This document shows positions 23,147 through 31,108 of a DNA stretch of 38,456 nucleotides, piece by piece (within the stretch, counting starts at the first letter, position 1; each line of letters begins with the position of its first letter). Origin of the DNA: Aequorivita sp. (GTDB lineage: Bacteria > Bacteroidota > Bacteroidia > Flavobacteriales > Flavobacteriaceae); NCBI GenBank assembly GCA_026646335.1, contig JAPKFY010000012.1, positions 1-38,456 on the forward strand. The letters are read 5' to 3'. The notes under the pieces were generated by a model, which was given only the letters and a program-made list of their open reading frames with translations, was not told the origin of the DNA and ran no database searches. The position numbers and the translations under genes are program-made.

Positions 23147-24052
23147 TCAAAAAGAAAATGTCTTCCCATCTTCCGCCAATTCCACGTTTTCAAAAACTTC
23201 CTTTGCTTCTTCCCGGAATAGTTCCAAGTTACCGTACCTACCGGAATAATGTCCAAGTATTAAAGTGCCAACCTTAGCTTTTCTGGCAATCACTCCCGCC
23301 TCCTTAGCAGTGCTGTGCTTGGTTTTATCGCAAAGATGGTGGTGGTCTTCCAAAAAAGTGGATTCGTGGTACAAAACGGTCGCATTTTCAATTTGCGGAA
23401 CCATCTCAGGATTATAGGCCGTGTCACTGCAAAAGGCATAGGATTTTGGCGGCGGTGGATCAAAAGTGATTTCCCTGTTTGGAATTAGTTTTCCATTTTT
23501 ATTTTCAACATCATAACCTTGTTTGATCTTGTTGTAGTAGCTAAGGTCGATATTTAGTTTGCGAGCTGCTTCAACGTCCAGTTTTCTATCATCTGGTTTT
23601 TCCTTAAAATGAAATCCATTAGTATATACCCTGTGGTCCAGCGGAATGGTTTCCACAGAAACTTTTTCATCCTCAAAAATGACTTGGGGCGTAGTTTTTT
23701 CGAGTTCGTGAAAATATAATGGGTAATTCGTGTACGTTTTTCCGAGTTTTAGAATAAGCAATATCACCTCTTTAATGCCTTTAGGCCCGTAAATGTGAAG
23801 TTCCGCTTCCCTTCCCAAAAGAAGAAATGTAGAAATGAGCCCCGGCAATCCAAAGAAGTGGTCGCCGTGCAAATGTGAAATGAAAATGTGCTTGATTCGG
23901 GAAAATTTGACTTTATATTTTCGCAACTGAATCTGTGTACCCTCGCCACAATCTATCAAAAACAAATGTCCCTTCATTTCCAAAACCTGCGCCGTTGGGT
24001 GCGCCGAGGCGGTTGGTGTTGCAGAGTGACATCCGAGGATAGTTAAATTCAA
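23147..24052 (-). CDS. rnz: Ribonuclease Z (tRNase Z)
   Basis: Zinc endonuclease that trims the 3' ends of pre-tRNAs. The 301-residue length is normal for short-form RNase Z. The metal site HLHGDH at 60-65 is intact, with CSDTAYNP and the later His of TLILGHYSGRY; the exosite arm PKGIKEVI region is present. The start is TTG at 24052: homologues begin M-x-L-T-ILGCHSATP, and the codon that should be ATG is TTG here, lying within a heptad repeat array. The preceding STAS-like gene is 97 bases upstream. Confidence 0.95.
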   Translation of the reverse strand: MNLTILGCHSATPTASAHPTAQVLEMKGHLFLIDCGEGTQIQLRKYKVKFSRIKHIFISHLHGDHFFGLPGLISTFLLLGREAELHIYGPKGIKEVILLILKLGKTYTNYPLYFHELEKTTPQVIFEDEKVSVETIPLDHRVYTNGFHFKEKPDDRKLDVEAARKLNIDLSYYNKIKQGYDVENKNGKLIPNREITFDPPPPKSYAFCSDTAYNPEMVPQIENATVLYHESTFLEDHHHLCDKTKHSTAKEAGVIARKAKVGTLILGHYSGRYGNLELFREEAKEVFENVELAEDGKTFSF

Positions 24053-24078
24053 GATTTAAAATTTAAGATTCAAGATTA
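24051..24078 (-). repeat. Heptad repeat array running into the rnz start
   Basis: Top-strand units AAGATTT, AAAATTT, AAGATTC, AAGATTA in exact register; the next 7 bases inward (TAAATTC, 24044-24050) also fit and are codons 1-3 of rnz. The TTG start is therefore part of the array. Confidence 0.75.
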
Positions 24079-24126
24079 CCCTTCGGCTCCACTCAGGGTT
24101 TGGTCGTTGGGCGAAGCCAAAACGAC
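24079..24126. repeat. REP-like palindromic elements
   Basis: CCCTTCGGCTCCACTCAGGG (24079-24098) is followed by a 24-bp imperfect palindrome, GTCGTT at 24103-24108 against AACGAC at 24121-24126, with GGC/GCC inside. I associate both motifs with dispersed intergenic elements in flavobacterial genomes. They lie between the STAS-like gene and rnz. Confidence 0.55.
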
Positions 24127-24149
24127 AATTTATTTAATAAAGATTTTAA

Positions 24150-24485
24150 TTAAAATCCAAGGTCTCTTTCAATTTCTTCCATTTCAACAATATCACCTGC
24201 TTCTTGAAGTGTTGGCACAACGATCATTTCAAAAGGAACCTCGTCAATATCGATAGCGTTATTCACGATAACAAAAGATTGCTTGGTTTTTCGGTGAAGG
24301 TTTGAGGTTTTTAGAAACTGCAATAATTGTGGAAGATCTAATGAGTCGTATTTCAAAAGGTTTAAAATCACATTTTGCCCTTTGTATTTTGAAGGAATCT
24401 GGCTCTCTATAAACGAGGCGAAGTCAATAATATCGTCCTTTTCATCTTCAAGGACCACGAAATTTGGATGATTTTCAATCTTCAT
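24150..24485 (-). CDS. STAS-like conserved protein (sometimes mislabelled ribonuclease Z)
   Basis: A 111-residue protein with no metal-binding motif and no nuclease domain. The beta/helix alternation and the central ILNLLKYDSLDLPQLLQFL resemble STAS or anti-sigma-antagonist folds; the C-terminus PTLQEAGDIVEMEEIERDLGF (two parts: 91-98 and 99-111) is strongly conserved in Bacteroidota. Databases often name this family 'ribonuclease Z', apparently because it adjoins rnz, as here. Start ATG 24485 overlaps the end of pyrB by 11 bases, so it is coupled to pyrB. Function unknown; a regulatory or scaffolding role is possible. Confidence 0.8.
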   Translation of the reverse strand: MKIENHPNFVVLEDEKDDIIDFASFIESQIPSKYKGQNVILNLLKYDSLDLPQLLQFLKTSNLHRKTKQSFVIVNNAIDIDEVPFEMIVVPTLQEAGDIVEMEEIERDLGF

Positions 24486-25410
24486 GATGTTTTATTTTTG
24501 AAGCCAATAAATAGATAACTGCCATCCGTATGGCAACACCGTTTTGTACTTGTTCCAAAATGATGGATTGTTTGCTGTCTGCCACATCGCTTGTAATTTC
24601 CACACCGCGATTGATTGGTCCGGGGTGCATCACTACTATTTCTTTATTGAGTGAATCTAGAAGTGTCTTATTTAAACCGAATTGCTGCGTGTATTCTCTA
24701 GTAGTCGGGAAGTAACTAATATCCATCCGTTCGTTTTGCACTCTTAACATATTTGCCACATCGCACCATTCCAAGGCTTTGCGAAGATTAGTCTCAACTT
24801 CTACATTAAGTTTTTCTATATATTTCGGAATAAGTGTTTTAGGGCCGCATACCTTAACCTTTGCCCCAAGTTTTTGAAGTGCAAAAATATTGGACAACGC
24901 AACCCGTGAATGAAGAATATCTCCAACAATCACAACTTTTTTTCCAGCTACATCTCCCAATTTTTCGCGAATGGAATAAGTATCCAATAAAGCTTGGGTA
25001 GGATGTTCGTGGGCGCCATCTCCCGCATTAATTATACTAGCGTCAACATGTTTTGAGAGAAATACGCCCGCTCCTGGATTTGGGTGACGCATTACCACCA
25101 TATCTACTTTCATTGAAAGTATGTTGTTCACGGTATCGATCAGCGTTTCACCTTTGGTTACCGAAGAACTGGAAGATGCGAAATTGATAACATCTGCGGA
25201 AAGCCGTTTTTCCGCAAGTTCAAATGATAATTTTGTTCGTGTGCTGTTTTCAAAGAAAAGATTGGCAATGGTAATATCGCGAAGCGAAGGAACTTTTTTG
25301 ATGGGCCGATTGATAACTTCCTTAAAATGATCTGCCGTTTCGAAGATGAGTTGGATATCGGCTTCGGTGATGTATTTTATTCCCAATAAGTGGTTTACAC
25401 TTAGTTCCAT
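24475..25410 (-). CDS. pyrB: Aspartate carbamoyltransferase, catalytic subunit
   Basis: Joins carbamoyl phosphate and aspartate in pyrimidine synthesis. 311 residues. Carbamoyl-phosphate loop STRTKLSFE at 56-64, the SSSSSVTKGET loop near 79-89, MRHPNPG (about 107-113) and HPTQALLD at 136-143 are all intact. No regulatory subunit gene pyrI is nearby, as expected when PyrR is present. Preceded by pyrR on the same strand, with a 72-base gap largely made of heptads. Confidence 0.97.
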   Translation of the reverse strand: MELSVNHLLGIKYITEADIQLIFETADHFKEVINRPIKKVPSLRDITIANLFFENSTRTKLSFELAEKRLSADVINFASSSSSVTKGETLIDTVNNILSMKVDMVVMRHPNPGAGVFLSKHVDASIINAGDGAHEHPTQALLDTYSIREKLGDVAGKKVVIVGDILHSRVALSNIFALQKLGAKVKVCGPKTLIPKYIEKLNVEVETNLRKALEWCDVANMLRVQNERMDISYFPTTREYTQQFGLNKTLLDSLNKEIVVMHPGPINRGVEITSDVADSKQSIILEQVQNGVAIRMAVIYLLASKIKHHED

Positions 25411-25416
25411 TCTTTG

Positions 25417-25451
25417 GTTTCAGGTTTCAGGTTCAAAGTTGCAGGTTCTAA
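25417..25451 (-). repeat. Heptad repeat array between pyrR and pyrB
   Basis: Five units in exact register; in coding direction TTAGAAC, CTGCAAC, TTTGAAC, CTGAAAC, CTGAAAC, six bases before the pyrB ATG. It fills about half of the pyrR-pyrB gap, leaving no room for a PyrR-type attenuator. Confidence 0.8.
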
Positions 25452-25482
25452 AAAAACTACAATTTAAGTTTCGATTTCGTTT

Positions 25483-26022
25483 TTAATTTTTCACTAAGTA
25501 AACAGCATCTTCCCCATCATTCTCTTTCCAGCACACTTTCACTTTTTCACCGTTGATGGCATCTACCTGCCTTCCTCTGTAATCTGGCTGAATAGGCAAA
25601 TGGCGGCTAAAACGGCGGTCAATCAAAGTTAACAGTTCTATTTCCAAAGGTCTTCCGAAGGATTGAACCGCAGTCAATGCCGAACGGATGCTTCTTCCAG
25701 TGAAAAGGACATCATCAATAAAGACCACGTTTTTATCTTCAACAACAAAATCTATACTGGTTTTGTTGGCTTCCAACGGTTTTTCTCCTCTTCGGAAATC
25801 GTCACGGAAAAAAGTGATGTCCAAATACCCAAGCTTGATGTTCTTGATTTTGTATTCGGTTTCAAGCAAAGTTTTTAGCCTTTCAGCCAGAAAGATGCCC
25901 CGCGGCTGGATTCCGATAAGTACGGTTTTTGAAAAATCGTCGTGTTTTTCGATCAATTGGCAAGCCAAACGGTTAAGCGCAATGTTTATCTCGGTTGCGT
26001 TCAGTAACACTTTTTGGCTCAT
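25483..26022 (-). CDS. pyrR: Bifunctional pyr regulator / uracil phosphoribosyltransferase PyrR
   Basis: A 179-residue type I phosphoribosyltransferase. The PRPP loop is FIDDVLFTGRS at 101-111; IGIQPRGIFLAERL near 37-50 and IDRRFSRHLPIQPDYRG near 137-153 are PyrR signatures. In other bacteria it binds pyr mRNA when UMP is high and also makes UMP from uracil. The open frame extends to 26148, but the ATG at 26022 matches homologues (MSQKVLLNATEI) and a -7 box lies between the two. Only a leader of about 20 nt remains, with no attenuator visible, so RNA-level control is not evident and the enzyme role may dominate. Confidence 0.93.
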   Translation of the reverse strand: MSQKVLLNATEINIALNRLACQLIEKHDDFSKTVLIGIQPRGIFLAERLKTLLETEYKIKNIKLGYLDITFFRDDFRRGEKPLEANKTSIDFVVEDKNVVFIDDVLFTGRSIRSALTAVQSFGRPLEIELLTLIDRRFSRHLPIQPDYRGRQVDAINGEKVKVCWKENDGEDAVYLVKN

Positions 26023-26049
26023 AGGAAGTTCTGAATTGTATTCAGGAAG

Positions 26050-26057
26050 CAAAAGTA
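26050..26057 (-). promoter_or_regulatory. -7 box for pyrR-pyrB
   Basis: Minus-strand TACTTTTG fits TAnnTTTG and lies 27 bases upstream of the pyrR ATG at 26022, supporting that start over the longer frame. Confidence 0.55.
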
Positions 26058-26157
26058 CGATTTTTTTGGTTTTGAAAAGTGAAGATTTTGAAATTGATTC
26101 AAAATGGTTATTGCGCCGAGTTTTGCAAAGAGACACAGAGTTGCGCAATGAACAAAT

Positions 26158-26199
26158 AAAAAAGCCTTTCTCCCGAAGGTTCGGGATGAAAGGCTTTTT
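26158..26199 (-). terminator. Intrinsic terminator after rpsA
   Basis: A strong two-part stem: outer arms 26158-26169 and 26189-26199 (AAAGCC-type sequence against GGCTTT), inner arms TCCCGAA (26171-26177) and TTCGGGA (26180-26186). On the minus strand it is followed by a T-rich run, 21 bases after the rpsA stop. It insulates rpsA from pyrR. Confidence 0.85.
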
Positions 26200-26220
26200 C
26201 TCTATTTATAAATGAAACGA

Positions 26221-28071
26221 TTACTTTTTACCGTCCATTTTGTCTTTAAGCTCTTGCAATTTTGCGTTGGCATCACCAAGGGTTGGCTTTGCTTCAGCTT
26301 CGGCTGCTTCTTGTTTTTTCACAGCTTCTTTTACAATTTTAGCTTCTTCTTCTTTGTGAATAGCCATATGCGAAGCTACCACTTTCTTGAATTCTTTGTT
26401 GAACTCAATAATTTGGAATTCTGCTTCATCACCTTTTTTCAACATAGAACCATCTTCTTTTTCAAGGTGACGGCTTGGTACAAAAGCTACGATATCCTCG
26501 TTAAAGTTTATTGTTGCCCCTTTGTCTACTACTTCAGCAATTGAAGCAGTGTGCTTGGTTCCAACAGCAAATTCACCTTCATATTTATCCCAAGGATTCT
26601 CCTCAGTTTGTTTGTGACCTAAACTAAGTTTACGGCCTTCAACATCCAATTCCAATACAACCACTTCAAGGGTATCACCAATGTTGGTAAACTCGCTTGG
26701 GTGCTTGATTTTCTTGGTCCAAGAAAGATCGCTAATGTAGATAAGACCATCGATACCTTCTTCAAGTTCAACAAAAACACCGAAATTGGTGAAGTTGCGA
26801 ACAATACCTTTATGGCGTGAACCAACTGGGTATTTTTTAGTGATATCAGTCCATGGATCTGGCGTCATTTGCTTGATACCAAGGCTCATTTTGCGTTCTT
26901 CCTTATCCATTGTAAGGATAACCGCCTCAATCTCGTCACCGACATTCACGAAATCCTGTGCGCTGCGCAAGTGCGTGCTCCAAGACATTTCGCTAACGTG
27001 GATAAGACCTTCAACACCTTCAGCAACTTCAATAAATGCGCCGTAGTCTGCAATAACAACTACTTTACCTTTTACTTTGTCACCAACTTTCAACTCTTCT
27101 CCAAGAGCTTCCCATGGGTGAGGGTTCAATTGCTTAAGACCTAATTGGATACGTGTTTTATCTTCATCGAAATCAAGGATTACAACGTTCAATTTCTGAT
27201 CAAGTTCAACAATCTCATTTGGATGGTTGATACGTGACCAAGAAAGGTCTGTAATGTGAACAAGTCCATCAACACCTCCAAGATCAACAAATACTCCGTA
27301 TGAAGTGATGTTTTTAACAACACCTTCAAGTACCTGTCCTTTTTCAAGTTGGCCGATGATTTCTTTTTTCTGCTCTTCAATATCCGCTTCAATAAGCGCT
27401 TTATGTGAAACAACAACGTTTTTGAATTCGTGGTTGATCTTAACCACTTTAAACTCCATTGTTTTACCAACGTAAACGTCGTAATCACGGATAGGTTTAA
27501 CATCTATTTGCGAACCTGGCAAGAAAGCCTCGATACCAAAAACATCTACGATCATACCACCTTTTGTGCGGCATTTTACGTAACCGTTTACGATTGTAGC
27601 TTCGTCGTGGGCAGCGTTTACACGGTCCCAAGCCTTAATGGTTCTAGCTTTACGGTGGCTAAGAATAAGTTGACCAGTGCTGTCCTCACGAACGTCGATC
27701 AATACTTCTACTTTGTCACCAACTTTTAAATCTGGATTGTAACGGAATTCGTTTAAAGAAACAACGCCCTCACTTTTCGCGTTGATGTCAATGATTGCAT
27801 CACGGTCTGTGATGAAAACCACTTTTCCTTCAACAACTTCGTCATCCAATGTGTCAACGAAATTCGCTGCAACTAGTTTTTCGAATTCTTCCAACTTGCC
27901 ATCATCGATGGGCTCAATGCCTTCTTCGTAGTTGTGCCAGTTAAAATCTGCAAGAAATTTTTCAGGGTTGCTTTCTTTTAAGGAAACTTCCTTTTGGGGT
28001 TTTGTAGCTTCCCCGTTTTGAGTTGCAGTATCTTCTACCTGCACTTCTTCTGTGTTTGCTTTATCAGCCAT
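26221..28071 (-). CDS. rpsA: 30S ribosomal protein S1
   Basis: A 616-residue S1 with about six S1 (OB-fold) repeats, seen as repeated glycine-hydrophobic motifs such as VKNITSYGVFVDLGGVDGLV, read in short parts, and GLIHVSEMSW, GLIYISDLSW. S1 guides mRNA to the 30S subunit, which matters in Bacteroidota because few genes carry Shine-Dalgarno sites. The N-terminus is acidic and the C-terminus Lys/Glu/Ala-rich. I start at ATG 28071 (MADKANTEE); the frame opens earlier at 28128, but that part reads through a leader hairpin. Strong promoter 28238-28269 and a terminator frame a single-gene transcript. Confidence 0.96.
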   Translation of the reverse strand: MADKANTEEVQVEDTATQNGEATKPQKEVSLKESNPEKFLADFNWHNYEEGIEPIDDGKLEEFEKLVAANFVDTLDDEVVEGKVVFITDRDAIIDINAKSEGVVSLNEFRYNPDLKVGDKVEVLIDVREDSTGQLILSHRKARTIKAWDRVNAAHDEATIVNGYVKCRTKGGMIVDVFGIEAFLPGSQIDVKPIRDYDVYVGKTMEFKVVKINHEFKNVVVSHKALIEADIEEQKKEIIGQLEKGQVLEGVVKNITSYGVFVDLGGVDGLVHITDLSWSRINHPNEIVELDQKLNVVILDFDEDKTRIQLGLKQLNPHPWEALGEELKVGDKVKGKVVVIADYGAFIEVAEGVEGLIHVSEMSWSTHLRSAQDFVNVGDEIEAVILTMDKEERKMSLGIKQMTPDPWTDITKKYPVGSRHKGIVRNFTNFGVFVELEEGIDGLIYISDLSWTKKIKHPSEFTNIGDTLEVVVLELDVEGRKLSLGHKQTEENPWDKYEGEFAVGTKHTASIAEVVDKGATINFNEDIVAFVPSRHLEKEDGSMLKKGDEAEFQIIEFNKEFKKVVASHMAIHKEEEAKIVKEAVKKQEAAEAEAKPTLGDANAKLQELKDKMDGKK

Positions 28072-28203
28072 TTGTTCGTAAAATTGATTTCTCCGGCTCC
28101 GAAGTCTCGGGATGACCTTTAAAATCAATGTTTTGTATTCTGCGCTGTTACAAGATTTTAATGCGACTATCCCACAGAAGGGTTTGTTTTATTTTGTTTC
28201 AGT

Positions 28204-28234
28204 CCCTCTTATTCTTGACTCGTCGCTAAGAGGG
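28204..28234 (-). other. Hairpin at the very 5' end of the rpsA transcript
   Basis: CCCTCTTA and TAAGAGGG (28204-28211 and 28227-28234) form a perfect 8-bp stem over a 15-nt loop. Given the -7 box at 28238-28245, the RNA should begin at about 28231-28234, so the stem starts at or near +1. A second, REP-like hairpin with CATCCCGAGACTTCGG lies further down the 160-nt leader. Confidence 0.6.
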
Positions 28235-28237
28235 GTG

Positions 28238-28269
28238 CAAAAATAAGGTTTTTCTTTTGAAAATCAAAA
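28238..28269 (-). promoter_or_regulatory. Canonical Bacteroidota promoter of rpsA
   Basis: Minus strand: TTTTG (28265-28269), 19 nt, TATTTTTG (28238-28245). This is the best full match to TTTG-N19-TAnnTTTG in the window, as expected for a highly expressed ribosomal gene. It lies about 167 bases upstream of the ATG. Confidence 0.8.
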
Positions 28270-28332
28270 GGTTTGCAAGCCGAAACTGAATTTTTTTGAA
28301 GAAATTATTCCTTTTGAAGTTGTATTAACAAA

Positions 28333-31065
28333 TCAGAACAAAAGTCCCTGCCCTCCTTTATCAATTTTTGAGTCGTTTTCGTCGTCTGAATCGTCTATTT
28401 CAGAATCGTTTTCATCGTTTGAATCGTCTACGTCAGAGTCGTATTCGTCGCCCGAATCTTCCTCCTCATTTATGGTCATATCCTCCTCATCCACAACGTC
28501 CATTTCTTCTGGCTCAACTGGCTCTGGAGCTTCGTAAAGAAGTGGCTCCATCGCATTTATTTCTAAAATTTTTTCTTTAGTTAGCTGGTTGCCCATGGCG
28601 GTAATCCCCTTTATTGCGATGAATTCCTCCAGATTCAGTTCCATATTTTCCTCGCGGTCCTGCCCTCTTTTTTTGGCGAAAATAACTTCCGCCATTGGGC
28701 GATAATCGGTGAATATTTTTTCTAAATATGAATTTGGGTGTTCTGTTATAATTGATTCTTCTCTGTCAGGGTGCTCAATTAAAAAACGTTTCACATAAAA
28801 CAATTCTTTTTCGCCTTCCCAATAAATGGCGCTCAAAGGTTTTTTTGGATCCCATTTTTCAAGAATAATCAAATCGTCATCAAAACGAAGCTGAATATCC
28901 GGAATTACCGTTTTTACAGTTCCCTTTTGGTTTACGATCAGCAGCCTGTCCTCTTTTCTGAATTCTCCCAAAAGCTCGCCGCGCTCATCAACGTTCAAGC
29001 GTTGCACGGAATCGTCAAACCATATTTTACGAGGCTTCAATGTGGAAAGGCCCTTCTCTTTCAATTCAATTTTTTTGACTGAATATTTGGTGACGATATT
29101 TCCCTTAGAATTCCTTCCTTTCACCAGTTGATCTGCAAAATCAAGATCGAATTTCAATTTTTTAATGCTGCCGGTTTGGCGAAGAAAAATAGACACCACT
29201 TCCGCTTCTCCATTGGCATTTGCCGTAAAATATAACACTTTGGAACCTTTTGTTCCGTTTGTCATATCGTATTCCCTATCCCTCGTAGTGCCTGTTACGG
29301 CAAAGCGTTTCACGTAATTGGCACCCCGCAAGCCGTCGCGATACACCATGTTGTAAATGGTGCGTTTGTCCTTTTTCTTGAAAACCGCAACGTGTATAAT
29401 CCCTTTGCCCACAAATGTTTTTTGATCCACTTTGGTAATGACCAATTTTCCGTCTTCGGTAAAAACGATGATGTCGTCAATATCGCTGCAATCAGTTACG
29501 TATTCGTCGCGTTTTAGGCTTGTTCCCACAAAACCTTCCTCGCGGTTTACGTAGAGTTTTGTGTTGCGAATTACAACCTTGGTCGCCTCAATATCATCAA
29601 AGGTTCTTATTTCGGTCTTTCGCTCCTTTCCCGCGCCATAATCTTTCTTTAATCTTTTAAAATGATCAATGGCATATTCAATCAAATTGGCTAAGTGATG
29701 CTTTATTTGGGCGATGCTATCTTCCAGTGAATCAATCTTTTGCTGCGCTTTGTCAATATCGAATTTTGAAATTCTTTTAATTCGTATTTCTGTCAAACGC
29801 TCAATATCTTCCTCGGTAATGGCACGCTTCAAATGTTGAATATGGGGTTGCAAACCTTTGTCAATTGCTGTTATTACACCTACCCAAGTTTCCTCTTCTT
29901 CAATATCCCGATAGATTCTATTTTCGATAAAAATACGTTCCAGGGAAGCGAAATGCCACTGCTCTTCCAATTCATCCAATTGAATTTCCAATTCACTTTT
30001 CAGCAATTCAACAGTGCGATCGGTACTTACGCGAAGCATTTCTGAAACTCCAACAAACAAAGGCCTGTTATCCTCAATCACACAGCCCAATGGCGAAATT
30101 GAAGTCTCGCAGGCCGTAAAGGCATAAAGCGCATCAATGGTTTTATCGGGTGATATTCCGCTGGGCAAATGGATTTGTATTTCCACCTCGGCTGCGGTGT
30201 TGTCCTCTATCTTTTTGATTTTTATTTTCCCCTTTTCGTTCGCTTTCAGAATGGTATCAATCAGCGATGAAGTATTGGTTCCAAAGGGAATTTCGGTAAT
30301 TATAAGTGTGTTTTTATCCAGTTGGTTTATTCGCGCGCGACTGCGGATTTTCCCTCCGCGCAGTCCATCGTTGTAATTGGCTACATCCATAATTCCACCG
30401 GTTGGGAAATCTGGATAAATCTGGAATTTTTTACCTTGTAAATGTTTTATTGAAGCATCAATCAATTCAATAAAATTATGTGGAAGGATTTTAGTGGAAA
30501 GCCCAACTGCAATCCCTTCCCCGCCTTGATTCAAAAGCAACGGAAATTTAACCGGAAGATTTATCGGTTCCTTTCTACGCCCATCATACGAAGCTTGCCA
30601 CTTGGTAACTTTTGGGTTATAAACCACATCTAAGGCAAACTTTGAAATGCGAGCTTCAATATATCGTGAAGCCGCAGCACTGTCGCCTGTAAGAATGTTT
30701 CCCCAGTTTCCTTGAGTGTCAATCAATAGATCCTTTTGACCTATTTGCACCATCGCATCAGCTATACTGGCATCGCCGTGTGGGTGATATTGCATAGTAT
30801 GCCCAACAATATTTGCTACTTTGTTGTAACGCCCATCATCCAAATCCTTCATGGACTGCATAATACGGCGTTGTACAGGCTTAAATCCGTCCTCAATCGC
30901 AGGCACGGCGCGTTCTAGGATTACGTAGCTTGCATAATCCAGAAACCAGTCGCGAAACATCCCTGGTACTTTTTTTATGGTATCGCCGGAAGTGTCGTCG
31001 TTTACACCCAGATAGTCTGGGCCTGTGCTTTCTTGTTCTTCGTTATTGTCGAGTTCGTCACTCAT
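28333..31065 (-). CDS. parC: DNA topoisomerase IV subunit A
   Basis: The DNA-cleaving subunit of the decatenating type II topoisomerase. 910 residues. Catalytic Tyr is Y135 in AAASRYIEARIS; the GHTMQYHPHGDAS segment at 88-100 is the winged-helix region. The C-terminal half has the DNA-wrapping propeller repeats. The last 50 residues are an acidic tail with near-repeats of DDSNDENDS and DDSDDENDS. Bacteroidota often carry such proteins as the GyrA-like second copy; the partner parE lies upstream with one membrane gene between. A heptad array precedes the ATG. Confidence 0.95.
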   Translation of the reverse strand: MSDELDNNEEQESTGPDYLGVNDDTSGDTIKKVPGMFRDWFLDYASYVILERAVPAIEDGFKPVQRRIMQSMKDLDDGRYNKVANIVGHTMQYHPHGDASIADAMVQIGQKDLLIDTQGNWGNILTGDSAAASRYIEARISKFALDVVYNPKVTKWQASYDGRRKEPINLPVKFPLLLNQGGEGIAVGLSTKILPHNFIELIDASIKHLQGKKFQIYPDFPTGGIMDVANYNDGLRGGKIRSRARINQLDKNTLIITEIPFGTNTSSLIDTILKANEKGKIKIKKIEDNTAAEVEIQIHLPSGISPDKTIDALYAFTACETSISPLGCVIEDNRPLFVGVSEMLRVSTDRTVELLKSELEIQLDELEEQWHFASLERIFIENRIYRDIEEEETWVGVITAIDKGLQPHIQHLKRAITEEDIERLTEIRIKRISKFDIDKAQQKIDSLEDSIAQIKHHLANLIEYAIDHFKRLKKDYGAGKERKTEIRTFDDIEATKVVIRNTKLYVNREEGFVGTSLKRDEYVTDCSDIDDIIVFTEDGKLVITKVDQKTFVGKGIIHVAVFKKKDKRTIYNMVYRDGLRGANYVKRFAVTGTTRDREYDMTNGTKGSKVLYFTANANGEAEVVSIFLRQTGSIKKLKFDLDFADQLVKGRNSKGNIVTKYSVKKIELKEKGLSTLKPRKIWFDDSVQRLNVDERGELLGEFRKEDRLLIVNQKGTVKTVIPDIQLRFDDDLIILEKWDPKKPLSAIYWEGEKELFYVKRFLIEHPDREESIITEHPNSYLEKIFTDYRPMAEVIFAKKRGQDREENMELNLEEFIAIKGITAMGNQLTKEKILEINAMEPLLYEAPEPVEPEEMDVVDEEDMTINEEEDSGDEYDSDVDDSNDENDSEIDDSDDENDSKIDKGGQGLLF

Positions 31066-31073
31066 TTTTTTTG

Positions 31074-31108
31074 GTTCCTAGTTTCAGGTTTCAAGTTCAA
31101 AGTTGGGC
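31074..31108 (-). repeat. Heptad repeat array before parC, overlapping the end of the neighbour gene
   Basis: In coding direction GCCCAAC, TTTGAAC, TTGAAAC, CTGAAAC, TAGGAAC in exact register, eight bases before the parC ATG. The 25 bases from 31084 on are also the last codons and stop of the upstream membrane gene. Confidence 0.8.

Noticed and set aside
26023-26148. Longer N-terminus for PyrR
   Set aside because: A -7 box at 26050-26057 and homologue starts place the ATG at 26022; the extension would lie upstream of the promoter.
28072-28128. Longer N-terminus for ribosomal protein S1
   Set aside because: Those codons read through leader hairpin sequence; S1 proteins of this group start at the acidic MADK-type N-terminus.
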